The position numbers and the translations under genes were made by a program. Shown piece after piece: positions 15,051 to 22,204 of a DNA stretch of 22,583 nt. The stretch is from a virus, in the IMG/VR virus record IMGVR_UViG_3300037264_005251, positions 1-22,583 of that record. The stretch is one strand, 5' to 3'. How positions within the stretch are numbered: the stretch's first letter is position 1; each line of letters begins with the position of its first letter. The notes below the pieces were generated by a model. It ran no database searches, had not been told where the DNA came from, and saw nothing but the letters and a program-made list of their open reading frames with translations.

Positions 15051-15342
15051 CGTTGATGGTGATTGTTATTTCGTTTCCTTTTGGTTTCTCAAGCAATTCA
15101 ATCGCTTCTTTGAGGTAGAGCAACTTGAAGCTGCTATAATCGACTGAACTACCCAATTGGTCTATGAAGAGATCAGATTGCTTAAATAGTGAATGGTATA
15201 CAACATACTGTGATGGCTTATAGAGATGGAGACCGTCTGCGTCTTCAAAATATAAGAGTGGCTCTGTGTATTGTTCAATCATTGCCTTCGCTTGCGCTTC
15301 GATAATACGAAAGAGCCTTCCAATCGATACTGTAAACATCAT
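14977..15342 (-). CDS. Unknown 121-aa protein between portal and protease genes
   Basis: The protein has helical segments ([18 protein letters not shown], residues about 8-25), a [19 protein letters not shown] stretch (about 41-59) and [20 protein letters not shown] (about 74-93). No family recognised. The start is ATGATG at 15342/15339, overlapping the stop of the 45-aa gene. The 3' end overlaps the protease N-terminus by 74 nt in another frame, so its last 24 codons are a polar tail ([17 protein letters not shown]) coded together with the protease start. A role in head assembly is guessed from location only. Confidence 0.65.
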   Translation of the reverse strand: MMFTVSIGRLFRIIEAQAKAMIEQYTEPLLYFEDADGLHLYKPSQYVVYHSLFKQSDLFIDQLGSSVDYSSFKLLYLKEAIELLEKPKGNEITITINDETHPRQNRTQVTPDTSEASEIPY

Positions 15343-15476
15343 TTTTTCTTTCTCTTTGATTTTCGAGCTTCGCTGAACGCGATAGCTACTGCTTGCTTTT
15401 GTGGTTTTCCTGATTTCACCAGCTCTTTGATGTTTGCGCTAATAATTCTTTTGCTGGGTCCTTTTTTCAGTGGCAT
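15339..15476 (-). CDS. Small basic protein of the [13 protein letters not shown] family (45 aa)
   Basis: [20 protein letters not shown] is followed by [19 protein letters not shown] and a Lys/Arg tail. Short proteins with the [30 protein letters not shown] pattern are common in tailed phages, often near portal/terminase genes; their function is not established. 15 of 45 residues are Lys or Arg, so nucleic-acid or acidic-protein binding is plausible. The ATG overlaps the stop of the 28-aa acidic ORF (TAATG) and its stop overlaps the next ATG (ATGA). Confidence 0.8.
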   Translation of the reverse strand: MPLKKGPSKRIISANIKELVKSGKPQKQAVAIAFSEARKSKRKKK

Positions 15477-15562
15477 TATTCCTCATCCTCGTCGTCATCG
15501 GAATTGTCTTCAAAGTCGGTGTCATCATGATCTTCTTGGGCTTCTTGTAGATAGCTTACCAT
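15476..15562 (-). CDS. 28-aa highly acidic micro-protein
   Basis: The ATG at 15562 lies in the last codons of the portal gene (AAAATGGTAAG) with AAGGA just upstream, and the ORF ends in a TAATG overlap with the 45-aa basic gene. 15 of 28 residues are Asp or Glu, concentrated in the C-terminal half ([13 protein letters not shown]). No known family. The pairing with a strongly basic 45-aa partner suggests the two products could bind each other. It could instead be only a coupling bridge without a stable product. Confidence 0.45.
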   Translation of the reverse strand: MVSYLQEAQEDHDDTDFEDNSDDDEDEE

Positions 15563-16974
15563 TTTCCTTTTTTGAGAACCTCCTGTTCGTATTGATCATA
15601 ATAGAGTTCATCTTCTTGCTTGATGGATCTCTGCTGGAGATCAGGATGCTTCTGGCTGCTGAGTTCGCTCACGCCCTTTTTGTCAATATTACTCGTCATG
15701 TCTTGTGCCATGCGATCTTGTCTGGGACGCTTCATGGATATCAAGTCTCTATTGAACTGCTGCGTTGGCTCTTGAATATCTTTTGGCTCAACGTAGATTC
15801 CTCGCATCGAAAGAAATTCAGATACTTTTTCTTTCTTGACGCCCATCGAGATAAGCTTCTGTGCATTATCTAAAATCGTTCGCTCGTCCTTGAGGCTGAA
15901 TGAATTAAATCTGAAGACAAGATTCTTGAATCCTAGCTGTGGAAGCAGCTTAAGATTAACGCCATTTTCAATCTTTGATTGAATTTTTCGAATGCGTGTT
16001 TCAAATGAAAATATTTGTGCTTCTGCATTTCCTCTATTTCCTGCATCCTCCAAAATGCCAAGCCACATCGGTGGAACTCGTGTAACGCCATAAATCTGCT
16101 GCCTCAAATATTTCATCACATTGGTTAATCCAGCATCAAGGTCCATGATTCCTTGCTTTGAATCTCCTTCGGCTGAGGATATGAGTGAAGCACCTGGTGT
16201 TTGCTTGACAATCTGAAGATTCTGCGCAAAAACCTTTCTCTGAGTACTTGATGCATTCTTGAGTGTATACCACAACCTTGGCGGCATGTGCTTGAATAAA
16301 TTCTGCAAATAGACGTTGGCATAGGTGTACGTTGCATATTCTCGTGCAATAGGCTCAAATGGCGAAAGGCTATACACTCTGCTGCCAAAAGGCTTCAAGG
16401 AAAAATAAATAACTTCATCAGCAGCAAACTCTGCAATGCGCTTCCCGCCTTGATTTTGCACAAATCCCTTTATTTCTCCATGATCATCATATTGAATCCA
16501 CGTTTCAGGAGTTTCCAGGACAAATAATTCACGAATATCTCCGCCCTCAGTTTTTCGCATTTCAAGATAAGCCATTCCATAGGTAGAAATATTGCGAACC
16601 AAATTATCGCTTATTTCGTCGAAGTTAAACTCGAATTTGAATTTCTCCCACAGTTCCTGGCTTGACTTTATGCCTGACTTGTTATCTTTCTTGGAATAAA
16701 AATCATAGCCAGCCATTGTTGAAACATCAACAGTTGCATCAACACAGGACGAAATAATAGGATCATTCACGAGCATGTCAGTAAAAATACTCAGGTCAAT
16801 AGGGGGTTTTGTTGGCTTGATACCGGCGATATAATTGCTACCTTGGCTCTGCGAAACATAGCCTTTAGAAGATCGAATTTCAAATAATTCTGCGAGAACG
16901 TCCATGCCACTCTTGATCTTTTGTACTTCTGACGGCACCAATTCTGTAGAAGATCCCTCAGTGAACTTCGCCAT
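15556..16974 (-). CDS. Portal protein (472 aa)
   Basis: The protein has the size, location and pattern of HK97/SPP1-like portals: an N-terminal segment (DLSIFTDMLVNDPIISSCVD, residues about 60-79), wing domain with STYGMAYLEMRKTEGGDI, and a stem/clip region with LQQ..YGVTRVPPMWLGIL (about 288-306) and FSFETRIRKIQSKIENGVNLK (about 320-340), the usual long portal helix. The last 80 residues are polar (Gln/Arg/Lys-rich), as in portals whose C-terminus faces the scaffold. It forms the dodecameric ring through which DNA is packaged, with the large terminase docking on it. It carries a single Cys. The start at 16974 lies 2 nt after the RHH stop. Confidence 0.9.
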   Translation of the reverse strand: MAKFTEGSSTELVPSEVQKIKSGMDVLAELFEIRSSKGYVSQSQGSNYIAGIKPTKPPIDLSIFTDMLVNDPIISSCVDATVDVSTMAGYDFYSKKDNKSGIKSSQELWEKFKFEFNFDEISDNLVRNISTYGMAYLEMRKTEGGDIRELFVLETPETWIQYDDHGEIKGFVQNQGGKRIAEFAADEVIYFSLKPFGSRVYSLSPFEPIAREYATYTYANVYLQNLFKHMPPRLWYTLKNASSTQRKVFAQNLQIVKQTPGASLISSAEGDSKQGIMDLDAGLTNVMKYLRQQIYGVTRVPPMWLGILEDAGNRGNAEAQIFSFETRIRKIQSKIENGVNLKLLPQLGFKNLVFRFNSFSLKDERTILDNAQKLISMGVKKEKVSEFLSMRGIYVEPKDIQEPTQQFNRDLISMKRPRQDRMAQDMTSNIDKKGVSELSSQKHPDLQQRSIKQEDELYYDQYEQEVLKKGKW

Positions 16975-16976
16975 AG

Positions 16977-17159
16977 CTATGCAGTGAGGCTCGACTCCTT
17001 ATATACAGGTTGGTATACGCAATGCTTGCGTATGGCATAATCATAGAAATACACAGCATCTTCTATTATTTCATTTCTGCTGCGCATTTCCATGCATGAA
17101 AGGTCATCAATAATCTTCTTTGTTCGCTCATTAAAGCGGATATTAAATTGTATCTTCAT
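16977..17159 (-). CDS. Ribbon-helix-helix DNA-binding protein (60 aa)
   Basis: The sequence IQFNIRFNERTKKIIDDLSC (residues about 3-22) followed by RSRNEIIEDAVYFYDYAI (about 26-43) has the strand-helix-helix layout of Arc/MetJ/CopG-type proteins: alternating residues in the first strand for operator contact and a conserved S/RNEIIEDA turn-helix. It would dimerise and bind an operator. It overlaps the upstream stop by ATGA and precedes the portal gene. A regulator inside the packaging module is not rare in archaeal viruses; it could control the divergent promoters at 20.6 kb. Targets cannot be read from the sequence. Confidence 0.7.
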   Translation of the reverse strand: MKIQFNIRFNERTKKIIDDLSCMEMRSRNEIIEDAVYFYDYAIRKHCVYQPVYKESSLTA

Positions 17160-17737
17160 TCATCCTCCTCGATAAGCTCAAGCTTTTTGCAGTTTTCAAT
17201 AATGCCCTTGAATCGGTCTATTTCGCTTTTGAGGCGTTCATTCTGCTGCTCAAGCCTTACTCGCACAACATCATAATTCTCGCCAGTTTTTTCTTCCTTC
17301 ATGATAAATTCTTTGTTAAGATTCAACGTTTCTATTTCAAAGTCAACGGATTTCAAGTTGAGATTAAGCTCTTCCTTTGCAAGCAATCTCCACTCATCAG
17401 ACTGTTTCCATTGTTCAATCGTCATGCCTCTTTTGATGGCATCAAGCTGCTTTGTAATAAATTCTTTCTTGTTTTCAAGCACCTTCTGCTGATGCGCATG
17501 CTTGTTATAAAAGCCTTCTTCAAATCTCTTTTTCTTGTTAGGAAGCTCAGCTATTTTCTTCTCATTCTCTTGAATAAGCTCTTCATTGTACTGGATAGAC
17601 TGTTCTACTCCTGCCTTTTCTGCATCATTTCTTAGTGTAAGAAATAACTTCCTGATAGATCTATTGACTTCATCATCGACTTTCATTAATGCTTCATACA
17701 CGGGGTAGTGAAGCTTCACGGTTCGTAATCGTGGCAT
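17156..17737 (-). CDS. Coiled-coil protein with RHH-like N-terminus (193 aa)
   Basis: The first 40 residues (TVKLHYPVYEALMKVDDEVN then RSIRKLFLTLRNDAEK) resemble a ribbon-helix-helix strand-helix-helix. The rest (about 45-190) is a long charged coiled coil with two breaks (ELPNKKKRFEEGF and GENYDVVRV). Thus it may be a DNA-binding dimer with an extended rod. It is coupled to both neighbours: its ATG overlaps the glycosyltransferase stop (TAATG, with GGAGG 7 nt upstream) and its stop overlaps the RHH gene start. No known family is recognised. A packaging or regulatory function are both open. Confidence 0.65.
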   Translation of the reverse strand: MPRLRTVKLHYPVYEALMKVDDEVNRSIRKLFLTLRNDAEKAGVEQSIQYNEELIQENEKKIAELPNKKKRFEEGFYNKHAHQQKVLENKKEFITKQLDAIKRGMTIEQWKQSDEWRLLAKEELNLNLKSVDFEIETLNLNKEFIMKEEKTGENYDVVRVRLEQQNERLKSEIDRFKGIIENCKKLELIEEDE

Positions 17738-18606
17738 TATTGATCCTCCTTTTTCTGTTCAACGGTGACAACTCCATCCTTATAGGATAAAATGCCCTCT
17801 TTATTTTTGATATGCTCTTTTAAAATTTCTTTCAATGGCAGTTTATTTCCTTCGTGCCGAAGAGGAATATTGACTTTTTCATATTCTTCCCAGTTGGCAT
17901 GATCTTTATGGAACTCTTTTTGGAACATATGCTGGTCGTAGAGGCTACCCTTGTAGATCAAAGACTGCATAATATGACCAAACTTCAAGGTAAGGTCTAA
18001 GTAGACCTTGAACCCTGCTTTCTTTGATCTCCGGCAGAATTCCAGGTCTTCTGAAGTCATGTCTTCAGAATACCACATGCATTCAAACTGTGGATTGCCA
18101 ACTTGCTCAAGGACTTCTCGCTTGATGCACATGCCTCCGCCGCCGAGACCATCAACTTCAATGAAATCATCATCAATAATATTGACATTGATAGCATCAT
18201 AGCGATGCTCTTTCTTTCCGGAGAGCGGCTCATACTTTCTTTTTTTGTAGGCATGCGGTGCATAGCCAAATCCAGTAGCATCAGTAAATGGCTTGAGGAT
18301 TTTCCAATAGTATAACCCTCCGACAACAGGCTTGTCATGCTGTACAAGCCGCTGAACGGTATCTTTTGGGTACACCATGTCCGCATCCAGCATAATCAAG
18401 TAATCAAATTTTCCTGCGATGCATTTTGCAGCACATTGGGTTCGCATCGAGTCAATATAAGCGCCCCACACAAAATCAAACATGACATCAATATTTGTTC
18501 GTGCCATGACTTCTTTTGAATAGACCATCATGTTCACCACGCTCGATACAAATTGCGTGTGCAAGTATGGCCAGTTGTTAATCACGCAGACTATAACTCT
18601 TTTCAT
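17737..18606 (-). CDS. GT-A fold glycosyltransferase next to the terminase (289 aa)
   Basis: The start MKRVIVCVINNWPYLHTQFV and LIMLDADMVYP (DAD motif at residues 74-76) mark a GT-A fold. GLGGGGMCIKREVLEQVG (about 153-170) resembles the acceptor-side loop, and SEDLEFCRRSKKAGFKVYLD (about 185-204) with LKFGH at about 207-211 gives the candidate catalytic acid/base region and metal-binding His. It would use a nucleotide-sugar in the cytoplasm. I prefer the ATG at 18606 to the longer frame at 18624: it forms an ATGA overlap with the terminase stop and GAGGTG precedes it. Such enzymes occur beside terminase genes in many phages; target unknown. Confidence 0.8.
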   Translation of the reverse strand: MKRVIVCVINNWPYLHTQFVSSVVNMMVYSKEVMARTNIDVMFDFVWGAYIDSMRTQCAAKCIAGKFDYLIMLDADMVYPKDTVQRLVQHDKPVVGGLYYWKILKPFTDATGFGYAPHAYKKRKYEPLSGKKEHRYDAINVNIIDDDFIEVDGLGGGGMCIKREVLEQVGNPQFECMWYSEDMTSEDLEFCRRSKKAGFKVYLDLTLKFGHIMQSLIYKGSLYDQHMFQKEFHKDHANWEEYEKVNIPLRHEGNKLPLKEILKEHIKNKEGILSYKDGVVTVEQKKEDQ

Positions 18607-20138
18607 TTCAGCACCTCGTTCCATAATTTATATTCATCAGACTGATACAATTCAACAGTCTGGTCTCTCTTTCTTGGATTATCTTCCATCGGATTCACTG
18701 CTTTTATTTCATAAGCAATATCAACAGTAAATGGCTCGTCTTCTTCAGTAAAATGATATGTTGAAAGCACCAAGGAATCAGGGTAATCATCTCGCCCGCC
18801 ATACGGCTTTTGGATCTTTGTTGTCATGGGCGTCTCAATCTGCTGAAGTGCCTTCAGCTGCGCAATCAGTTCTGGATTTTTGTATAACACAATTTTCTTC
18901 TTTTTAAATGCTTTCCTCAGCGCAAAGTATTTTTTAACCTTTTCTCCCCTGAAGTTCATGCGGGTAATCTGCACGCCAAGATTTTCAAGCTGTTGAATGG
19001 CATAATGCCCCTCAGGGCAGTCATCAACGATTATTTTTTGAATATTGAATCGTTCCTGCAATGCCTTGGCATCCTGCACCAATGTTGAATCATCATTCAT
19101 GTATATGTAGTCATAGATGAGAGAAATCTTTTCTCCATTGAACGAGCAGATCGTGAGAACTGTTTTTGAATGCACCATGCCAAAATCAATTCCTAAATGG
19201 CATTCTAAATCATAGCCTTCCAATTTTCCAAGTTCTGCATTGATGGCCTGATCGATGTCCAGTGCATCAAAGAATGCGCTGGTTTGACTCGTGAATTTTG
19301 CCTCGTACTCCTGCTCAAACTGCCGTTCTCTTCCAGTTTCTGTATAAAATCTTTTTTTGGCTTCAACATCCTTGATCCAATCAGGATGTTCTTCTTCCAT
19401 TATTGCATAATGAAACCACAACTTGTGATATTGATTCTCCCGCTTGTTTTCAGGATCAAACAATTCATAGAACCATCCTTGCATGCCATTCGGAGTTGTG
19501 GTCATGACAATCACGCCATCAGTGTTTGAAGTGGTCGGCTCAATGTATTGAAAAAAGATGTCGCCATCTTCAATGAATGCTGCCTCGTCAAGGAACACAT
19601 AGCTGAAATAATATCCCCTGACTCGCTGCGTTGGAGGAAGACAGACAATTGTATTTCCATTCCTGAACGTGATGGTCGTCTTGTTATTTTCTGCGCTTCG
19701 GGAATCATCAATCATGCTGGTGTAAAACCGAACAATCTTGTTGCTTGTCGTTTGAGCCACATGCTGGTCGCCCATGAGAATCAATCTTCGAATTTCGAGC
19801 ATGATTCTTTTGGATTGCTCCTCAGTTGCTGAAATAATGCCTATATGTGTTTTTTTGTTCACTCCTTTTGGACGGATATTATATGCAGCTGCTTTTAGGG
19901 CGAATGTTGCAATCGCAGTGGACTTTCCGATCTGGCGTGGAGTGACGCATAATATTCTTTTGAATCCATCATCGAGTTGCCTCCAAAAAACTGACTGCCA
20001 TCGTCTTGGAATGAGGCCCAGAGAATGATACGCAAAGTATGCAGTGGACTCTTTGGTTTTGGCCAGCGAAATAGTTTTCGTGTGGACAAAGATATCTTCA
20101 AGTTCCTGTATTTCCTGCTGGGTTATCTGGGTGTACAT
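18603..20138 (-). CDS. terL: Terminase large subunit (511 aa)
   Basis: The ATPase domain has Walker A TPRQIGKST (residues about 66-74), Walker B YVFLDEAA (about 180-187) with the catalytic Glu after Asp, and motif III TTTPNG (about 213-218). The RNase H-like nuclease domain has Asp318 in GIDFG, Asp372/373 in IIVDDCPEG and Asp451/454 in RDDYPDSLV, the three acidic clusters that bind two metals. It drives DNA into the prohead through the portal and cuts the concatemer. All key residues are present. ATG at 20138 overlaps the preceding gene by 41 nt and the only nearby ribosome binding site is a weak GAGG. Type: T4/SPP1-like terminase, family level firm. Confidence 0.95.
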   Translation of the reverse strand: MYTQITQQEIQELEDIFVHTKTISLAKTKESTAYFAYHSLGLIPRRWQSVFWRQLDDGFKRILCVTPRQIGKSTAIATFALKAAAYNIRPKGVNKKTHIGIISATEEQSKRIMLEIRRLILMGDQHVAQTTSNKIVRFYTSMIDDSRSAENNKTTITFRNGNTIVCLPPTQRVRGYYFSYVFLDEAAFIEDGDIFFQYIEPTTSNTDGVIVMTTTPNGMQGWFYELFDPENKRENQYHKLWFHYAIMEEEHPDWIKDVEAKKRFYTETGRERQFEQEYEAKFTSQTSAFFDALDIDQAINAELGKLEGYDLECHLGIDFGMVHSKTVLTICSFNGEKISLIYDYIYMNDDSTLVQDAKALQERFNIQKIIVDDCPEGHYAIQQLENLGVQITRMNFRGEKVKKYFALRKAFKKKKIVLYKNPELIAQLKALQQIETPMTTKIQKPYGGRDDYPDSLVLSTYHFTEEDEPFTVDIAYEIKAVNPMEDNPRKRDQTVELYQSDEYKLWNEVLK

Positions 20139-20604
20139 CCTCAATCACGAACAACGTGTCATCTCCTTGCTTTCGCAGCTTGTGCTCAACTTTTATTTTT
20201 TCCAGGTCAAACTGCATTCTCTCGTAATGCTTGATGATTTCAAACGTCAATTGCTTCCATCGGAAATAGTGAGGATCTTTAAGGAGCTGCTGAGGTGTTT
20301 TTTCGTGCTCGTATCGGGCGAGCTTCATTTGGATGTCCATAAGCTCTTCAAATAATGTAAGACCGCGCTGGTCATGAGACTTGAATAATTCAATCGCTGC
20401 CTGCATGGCTTCGAGCTTGGCTTCATACGCTGCCGCATTGAGCATCATGTCTTGAGCGAATCTTCCTGTGCTTGGCAGCTCTATCTTTGAAAGCCCATGC
20501 TTGGCAAGGAATTGCTGCACTAAGATACTGCTTCGGCCATGCTTGATATTATTCATGCTTTTCCGAGGAGTAGTACGCACAGGAGAAGAGAGCGGCATGT
20601 TCAT
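20098..20604 (-). CDS. Terminase small subunit candidate (168 aa)
   Basis: This is the first gene of the operon and immediately upstream of the large terminase, the usual place of the DNA-recognition subunit. The protein is largely helical: RSSILVQQFLAKHGLSKIEL near residue 25, a helix with NAAAYEAKLEAMQAAIELF (about 54-72), then QIMKLARYEHE-like helix and WKQLTFEIIKHYERMQFDLE, ending in a short acidic tail with FVIEDVHPDN. No HTH motif is sure. I start at the ATG at 20604, because a TATA box lies 24-31 nt before it, predicting a leaderless mRNA. The upstream frame extends another 21 codons but runs through the promoter. Confidence 0.65.
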   Translation of the reverse strand: MNMPLSSPVRTTPRKSMNNIKHGRSSILVQQFLAKHGLSKIELPSTGRFAQDMMLNAAAYEAKLEAMQAAIELFKSHDQRGLTLFEELMDIQMKLARYEHEKTPQQLLKDPHYFRWKQLTFEIIKHYERMQFDLEKIKVEHKLRKQGDDTLFVIEDVHPDNPAGNTGT

Positions 20605-20627
20605 ACACTGATGTAACGCCCCTTCTA

Positions 20628-20635
20628 TATAAATA
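20628..20635 (-). promoter_or_regulatory. Leaderless promoter of the structural operon
   Basis: On the minus strand TATTTATA lies at -31 to -24 relative to the ATG at 20604, with a purine-rich GAAAGAAG in the BRE position just upstream. The spacing is that of archaeal TATA boxes to the transcription start, so the mRNA would begin at or next to the ATG. Confidence 0.7.
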
Positions 20636-20649
20636 CTTCTTTCATAACC

Positions 20650-20657
20650 TTTATATA
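20650..20657 (+). promoter_or_regulatory. Divergent promoter of the plus-strand cassette
   Basis: TTTATATAGG on the plus strand would start transcription near 20681 and leave a leader of about 70 nt to the ATG at 20753. It sits back to back with the structural-operon promoter. The box is near-palindromic (CCTATATAAAGG on the other strand), so it might also serve the minus strand. Confidence 0.5.
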
Positions 20658-20716
20658 GGCGTAACACTTATCTAACATAAATTGTCTTCTGATTGAAGAA
20701 GATACATGCGCGCGGG

Positions 20717-20739
20717 CGTGGATTCATCCACGTCTTTTT
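20717..20739 (+). other. Leader hairpin with T-run before the ribosome binding site
   Basis: CGTGG-ATTCAT-CCACG (20717-20732) is a perfect inverted repeat followed by a T-run at 20735-20739, then AAAGGAGG. The hairpin lies in the predicted leader of the plus-strand cassette and may act as an attenuator or 5' stabiliser. The loop-adjacent AT pair extends the stem to 7 bp in principle. Confidence 0.4.
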
Positions 20740-20752
20740 AAAGGAGGATACC

Positions 20753-20914
20753 ATGAAAGAATCTCTTAGTATCAGTATCGATGGGCAACAACGAGTTGCC
20801 AACGCTCGGACGTTTTCTACCGGCAATACAGGATTTGGTTGTTATGGAAAAATTGAAATAGATGGCGAGAAATATCAAGTCAGCCTCAATATCATTAAAC
20901 TGGTGAAAAAATAA
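20753..20914 (+). CDS. Small beta-rich protein (53 aa)
   Basis: The start MKESLSISIDGQQRVANART is supported by AAAGGAGGATACC upstream; a longer frame from 20693 covers the leader hairpin and lacks a ribosome binding site. The part ARTFSTGNTGFGCYGKIEID then GEKYQVSLNIIKL looks like a small beta-barrel; I know similar short proteins from phage and archaeal genomes but no established function. The stop overlaps the AbrB-like start (TAATG), so the two are made together. Confidence 0.75.
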   Translation: MKESLSISIDGQQRVANARTFSTGNTGFGCYGKIEIDGEKYQVSLNIIKLVKK

Positions 20915-21096
20915 TGGAAGACAAATTCATTGGCACCTGCATGAAAGGATATGAACAACAATTATTATTGCATATTCCCAAGTCAATTGTGCAAGACCTG
21001 AAATTAGAACGGCGTGACAAGGTTGAAATCACCATTAGAAAAATAGGCATTAAAAATACGCGAACGATTCCGCCGCTTCCTTGGAGGCGAACATGA
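20914..21096 (+). CDS. AbrB/SpoVT-like DNA-binding protein (60 aa)
   Basis: The residues CMKGYEQQLLLHIPKSIVQD then LKLERRDKVEITIRK (about 9-43) give the swapped-hairpin AbrB fold signature (L.IPKSIV..L.L...D.VEI.I). Such proteins dimerise and bind AT-rich DNA as regulators or antitoxins. It is second in a three-gene coupled cassette (TAATG before, ATGA after). With a location next to the divergent promoters it is a candidate switch regulator; no toxin partner is recognised, so a toxin-antitoxin role is not supported. Confidence 0.8.
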   Translation: MEDKFIGTCMKGYEQQLLLHIPKSIVQDLKLERRDKVEITIRKIGIKNTRTIPPLPWRRT

Positions 21097-21443
21097 AAGA
21101 CGTGGACATTGGCGTCATGAATGAGCAAGAGCTTATTTTCTGGATTCACAAGTACAACAAGGCGATGTTTGAAAACTATACATGGACGGAGCCGCAAACC
21201 GCATATAACGTAGGCTTGCAGGAAGCATTTCTCACGATGTATAGCTTGAAAAAGAAATCAGTATACCAAGGGCTGGTTGGCGCATCATTTTTTGCTGGCA
21301 TGTACTATGCCTTGACAAACATCAGTGATCTCAAAAATGCAGACCATTTTGTCGCAACCATGAAAAAACGCCTCAAGCAATTCGGCGAAGACAGAGAAAA
21401 GAAATCAGCAATCACCGTATCAAAATCCAATTACATGGGCTGA
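21093..21443 (+). CDS. Unknown 116-aa protein
   Basis: I start at the ATG at 21093 because GGAGG lies 5 nt before and the ATG overlaps the AbrB stop (ATGA); a TTG frame starts slightly earlier. The protein is alpha-helical with NEQELIFWIHKYNKAMFENY (about residues 10-29), a Thr/Glu turn, and a hydrophobic stretch YQGLVGASFFAGMYYALT (about 58-75) that might be a membrane segment but is broken by Gly and polar residues. The C-terminus is Lys-rich. No family recognised. Coupling to a regulator suggests a host-takeover or regulatory partner role, but that is a guess. Confidence 0.65.
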   Translation: MKDVDIGVMNEQELIFWIHKYNKAMFENYTWTEPQTAYNVGLQEAFLTMYSLKKKSVYQGLVGASFFAGMYYALTNISDLKNADHFVATMKKRLKQFGEDREKKSAITVSKSNYMG

Positions 21444-21457
21444 TGTATACCGCCATC

Positions 21458-21465
21458 TATTTAAA
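21458..21465 (+). promoter_or_regulatory. Leaderless promoter of the surface-protein pair
   Basis: TATTTAAA lies at -29 to -22 before the ATG at 21487 with no ribosome binding site in front of that ATG. This fits a leaderless archaeal gene and separates this pair from the preceding cassette. Confidence 0.6.
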
Positions 21466-21486
21466 CTTTATTTCATTCTTTGTGCT

Positions 21487-21831
21487 ATGGTCAATCGAAG
21501 ATTTGTTGAAATAACCATGCAGGATGCACAGGCAGGCAATGCCAATGGCACGGTTGTGAATCTCAGCGGCTACACTCAGGGAACAATGCATGTTATTGGT
21601 ACATTCACAGGAACAGTCAATTTTGAAGGCTCTAATGATGGAACCAATTTCACGAATCTTATTGTTGCTAATAATGCTATTTCAGGCGTTGGCCTCGCAA
21701 ATCATGTTATTTCAGTCACCGCAGCAACACTTGTCTACCTTGTTTCGTTTCCTAAGCTGATTCGAGCGCGGACTTCAAGCATGTCTGCTGGGTCTGTATC
21801 TGTTCTTTTTAGAGGAGAACTGCATGGCTAG
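21487..21831 (+). CDS. Beta-sandwich surface-protein candidate A (114 aa)
   Basis: The segment GTVNFEGSNDGTNFTNLIV (about residues 42-60) followed by a Val/Ala-rich strand set and FPKLIRARTS resembles fibre or discoidin-like domains found in phage adhesins. It is a tandem paralogue of the next gene (shared GSNDG, then F.K.) and similar to the C-terminus of the 553-aa virion protein. It has no Cys. Expression would be leaderless from the TATA at 21458. A virion-surface role is inferred, because its relatives lie in the structural operon; it could also be cell-bound. Confidence 0.6.
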   Translation: MVNRRFVEITMQDAQAGNANGTVVNLSGYTQGTMHVIGTFTGTVNFEGSNDGTNFTNLIVANNAISGVGLANHVISVTAATLVYLVSFPKLIRARTSSMSAGSVSVLFRGELHG

Positions 21832-22204
21832 CGAAAAAAGAAGTATCTTCTGCACGCTTTTTGAAAATATATGCACAACCACAGGCACGATGAATTCAGT
21901 CTCTTTAGATGGATTATCTAAAGGATCTGTCCAACTCGTCGTAGGAGGCACTCCTACAAGCTGGACCGTAACTTTCAATGGATCAAATGATGGAAAAACA
22001 TATAGTCCTTTGCTTGTCGGTGCAAATTGTCAACAAGCAGTTTCAACACAGATGGATTGCATTCTTTGTGCAACTAACTCTTGTGCAGCAACGGTTCGTC
22101 TCTTCACCGTAAGTAATTTTCCCAAGTATCTTAAATTCTGCGTTTCAGCTATCGTTCCAGCAGATGATGGCTTAGTATCAGCCTACTTTTATGGCTACCA
22201 ATAA
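21824..22204 (+). CDS. Beta-sandwich surface-protein candidate B, Cys-rich (126 aa)
   Basis: SWTVTFNGSNDGKTYSPLLV (residues about 46-65) matches both the previous gene and AWTVLLQGSLDSGTNWFTIA in the 553-aa protein. Later strands include VSNFPKYLKFCVSAI. There are 7 Cys in 126 residues, several in a CILCATNSC cluster (about 79-87), against none in its sister. The ATG overlaps the previous stop by 8 nt and has AGAGGAGAACTGC before it. The pair may form hetero-oligomers, or carry alternative surface specificity. Confidence 0.6.
   Translation: MASEKRSIFCTLFENICTTTGTMNSVSLDGLSKGSVQLVVGGTPTSWTVTFNGSNDGKTYSPLLVGANCQQAVSTQMDCILCATNSCAATVRLFTVSNFPKYLKFCVSAIVPADDGLVSAYFYGYQ

Noticed and set aside
18603-18624. 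Longer start for the glycosyltransferase at 18624
   Set aside because: The ATG at 18606 has GAGGTG in the right place, an ATGA overlap with the terminase stop, and begins directly with the conserved first strand.
20605-20667. N-terminal extension of the small terminase candidate
   Set aside because: It would translate through the TATA box at 20628-20635; the leaderless start at 20604 has ideal spacing.
20914-21443. Toxin-antitoxin module (AbrB-like protein plus 116-aa protein)
   Set aside because: The 116-aa protein shows no toxin motif such as PIN, RelE, MazF or Fic; gene coupling alone is not enough.
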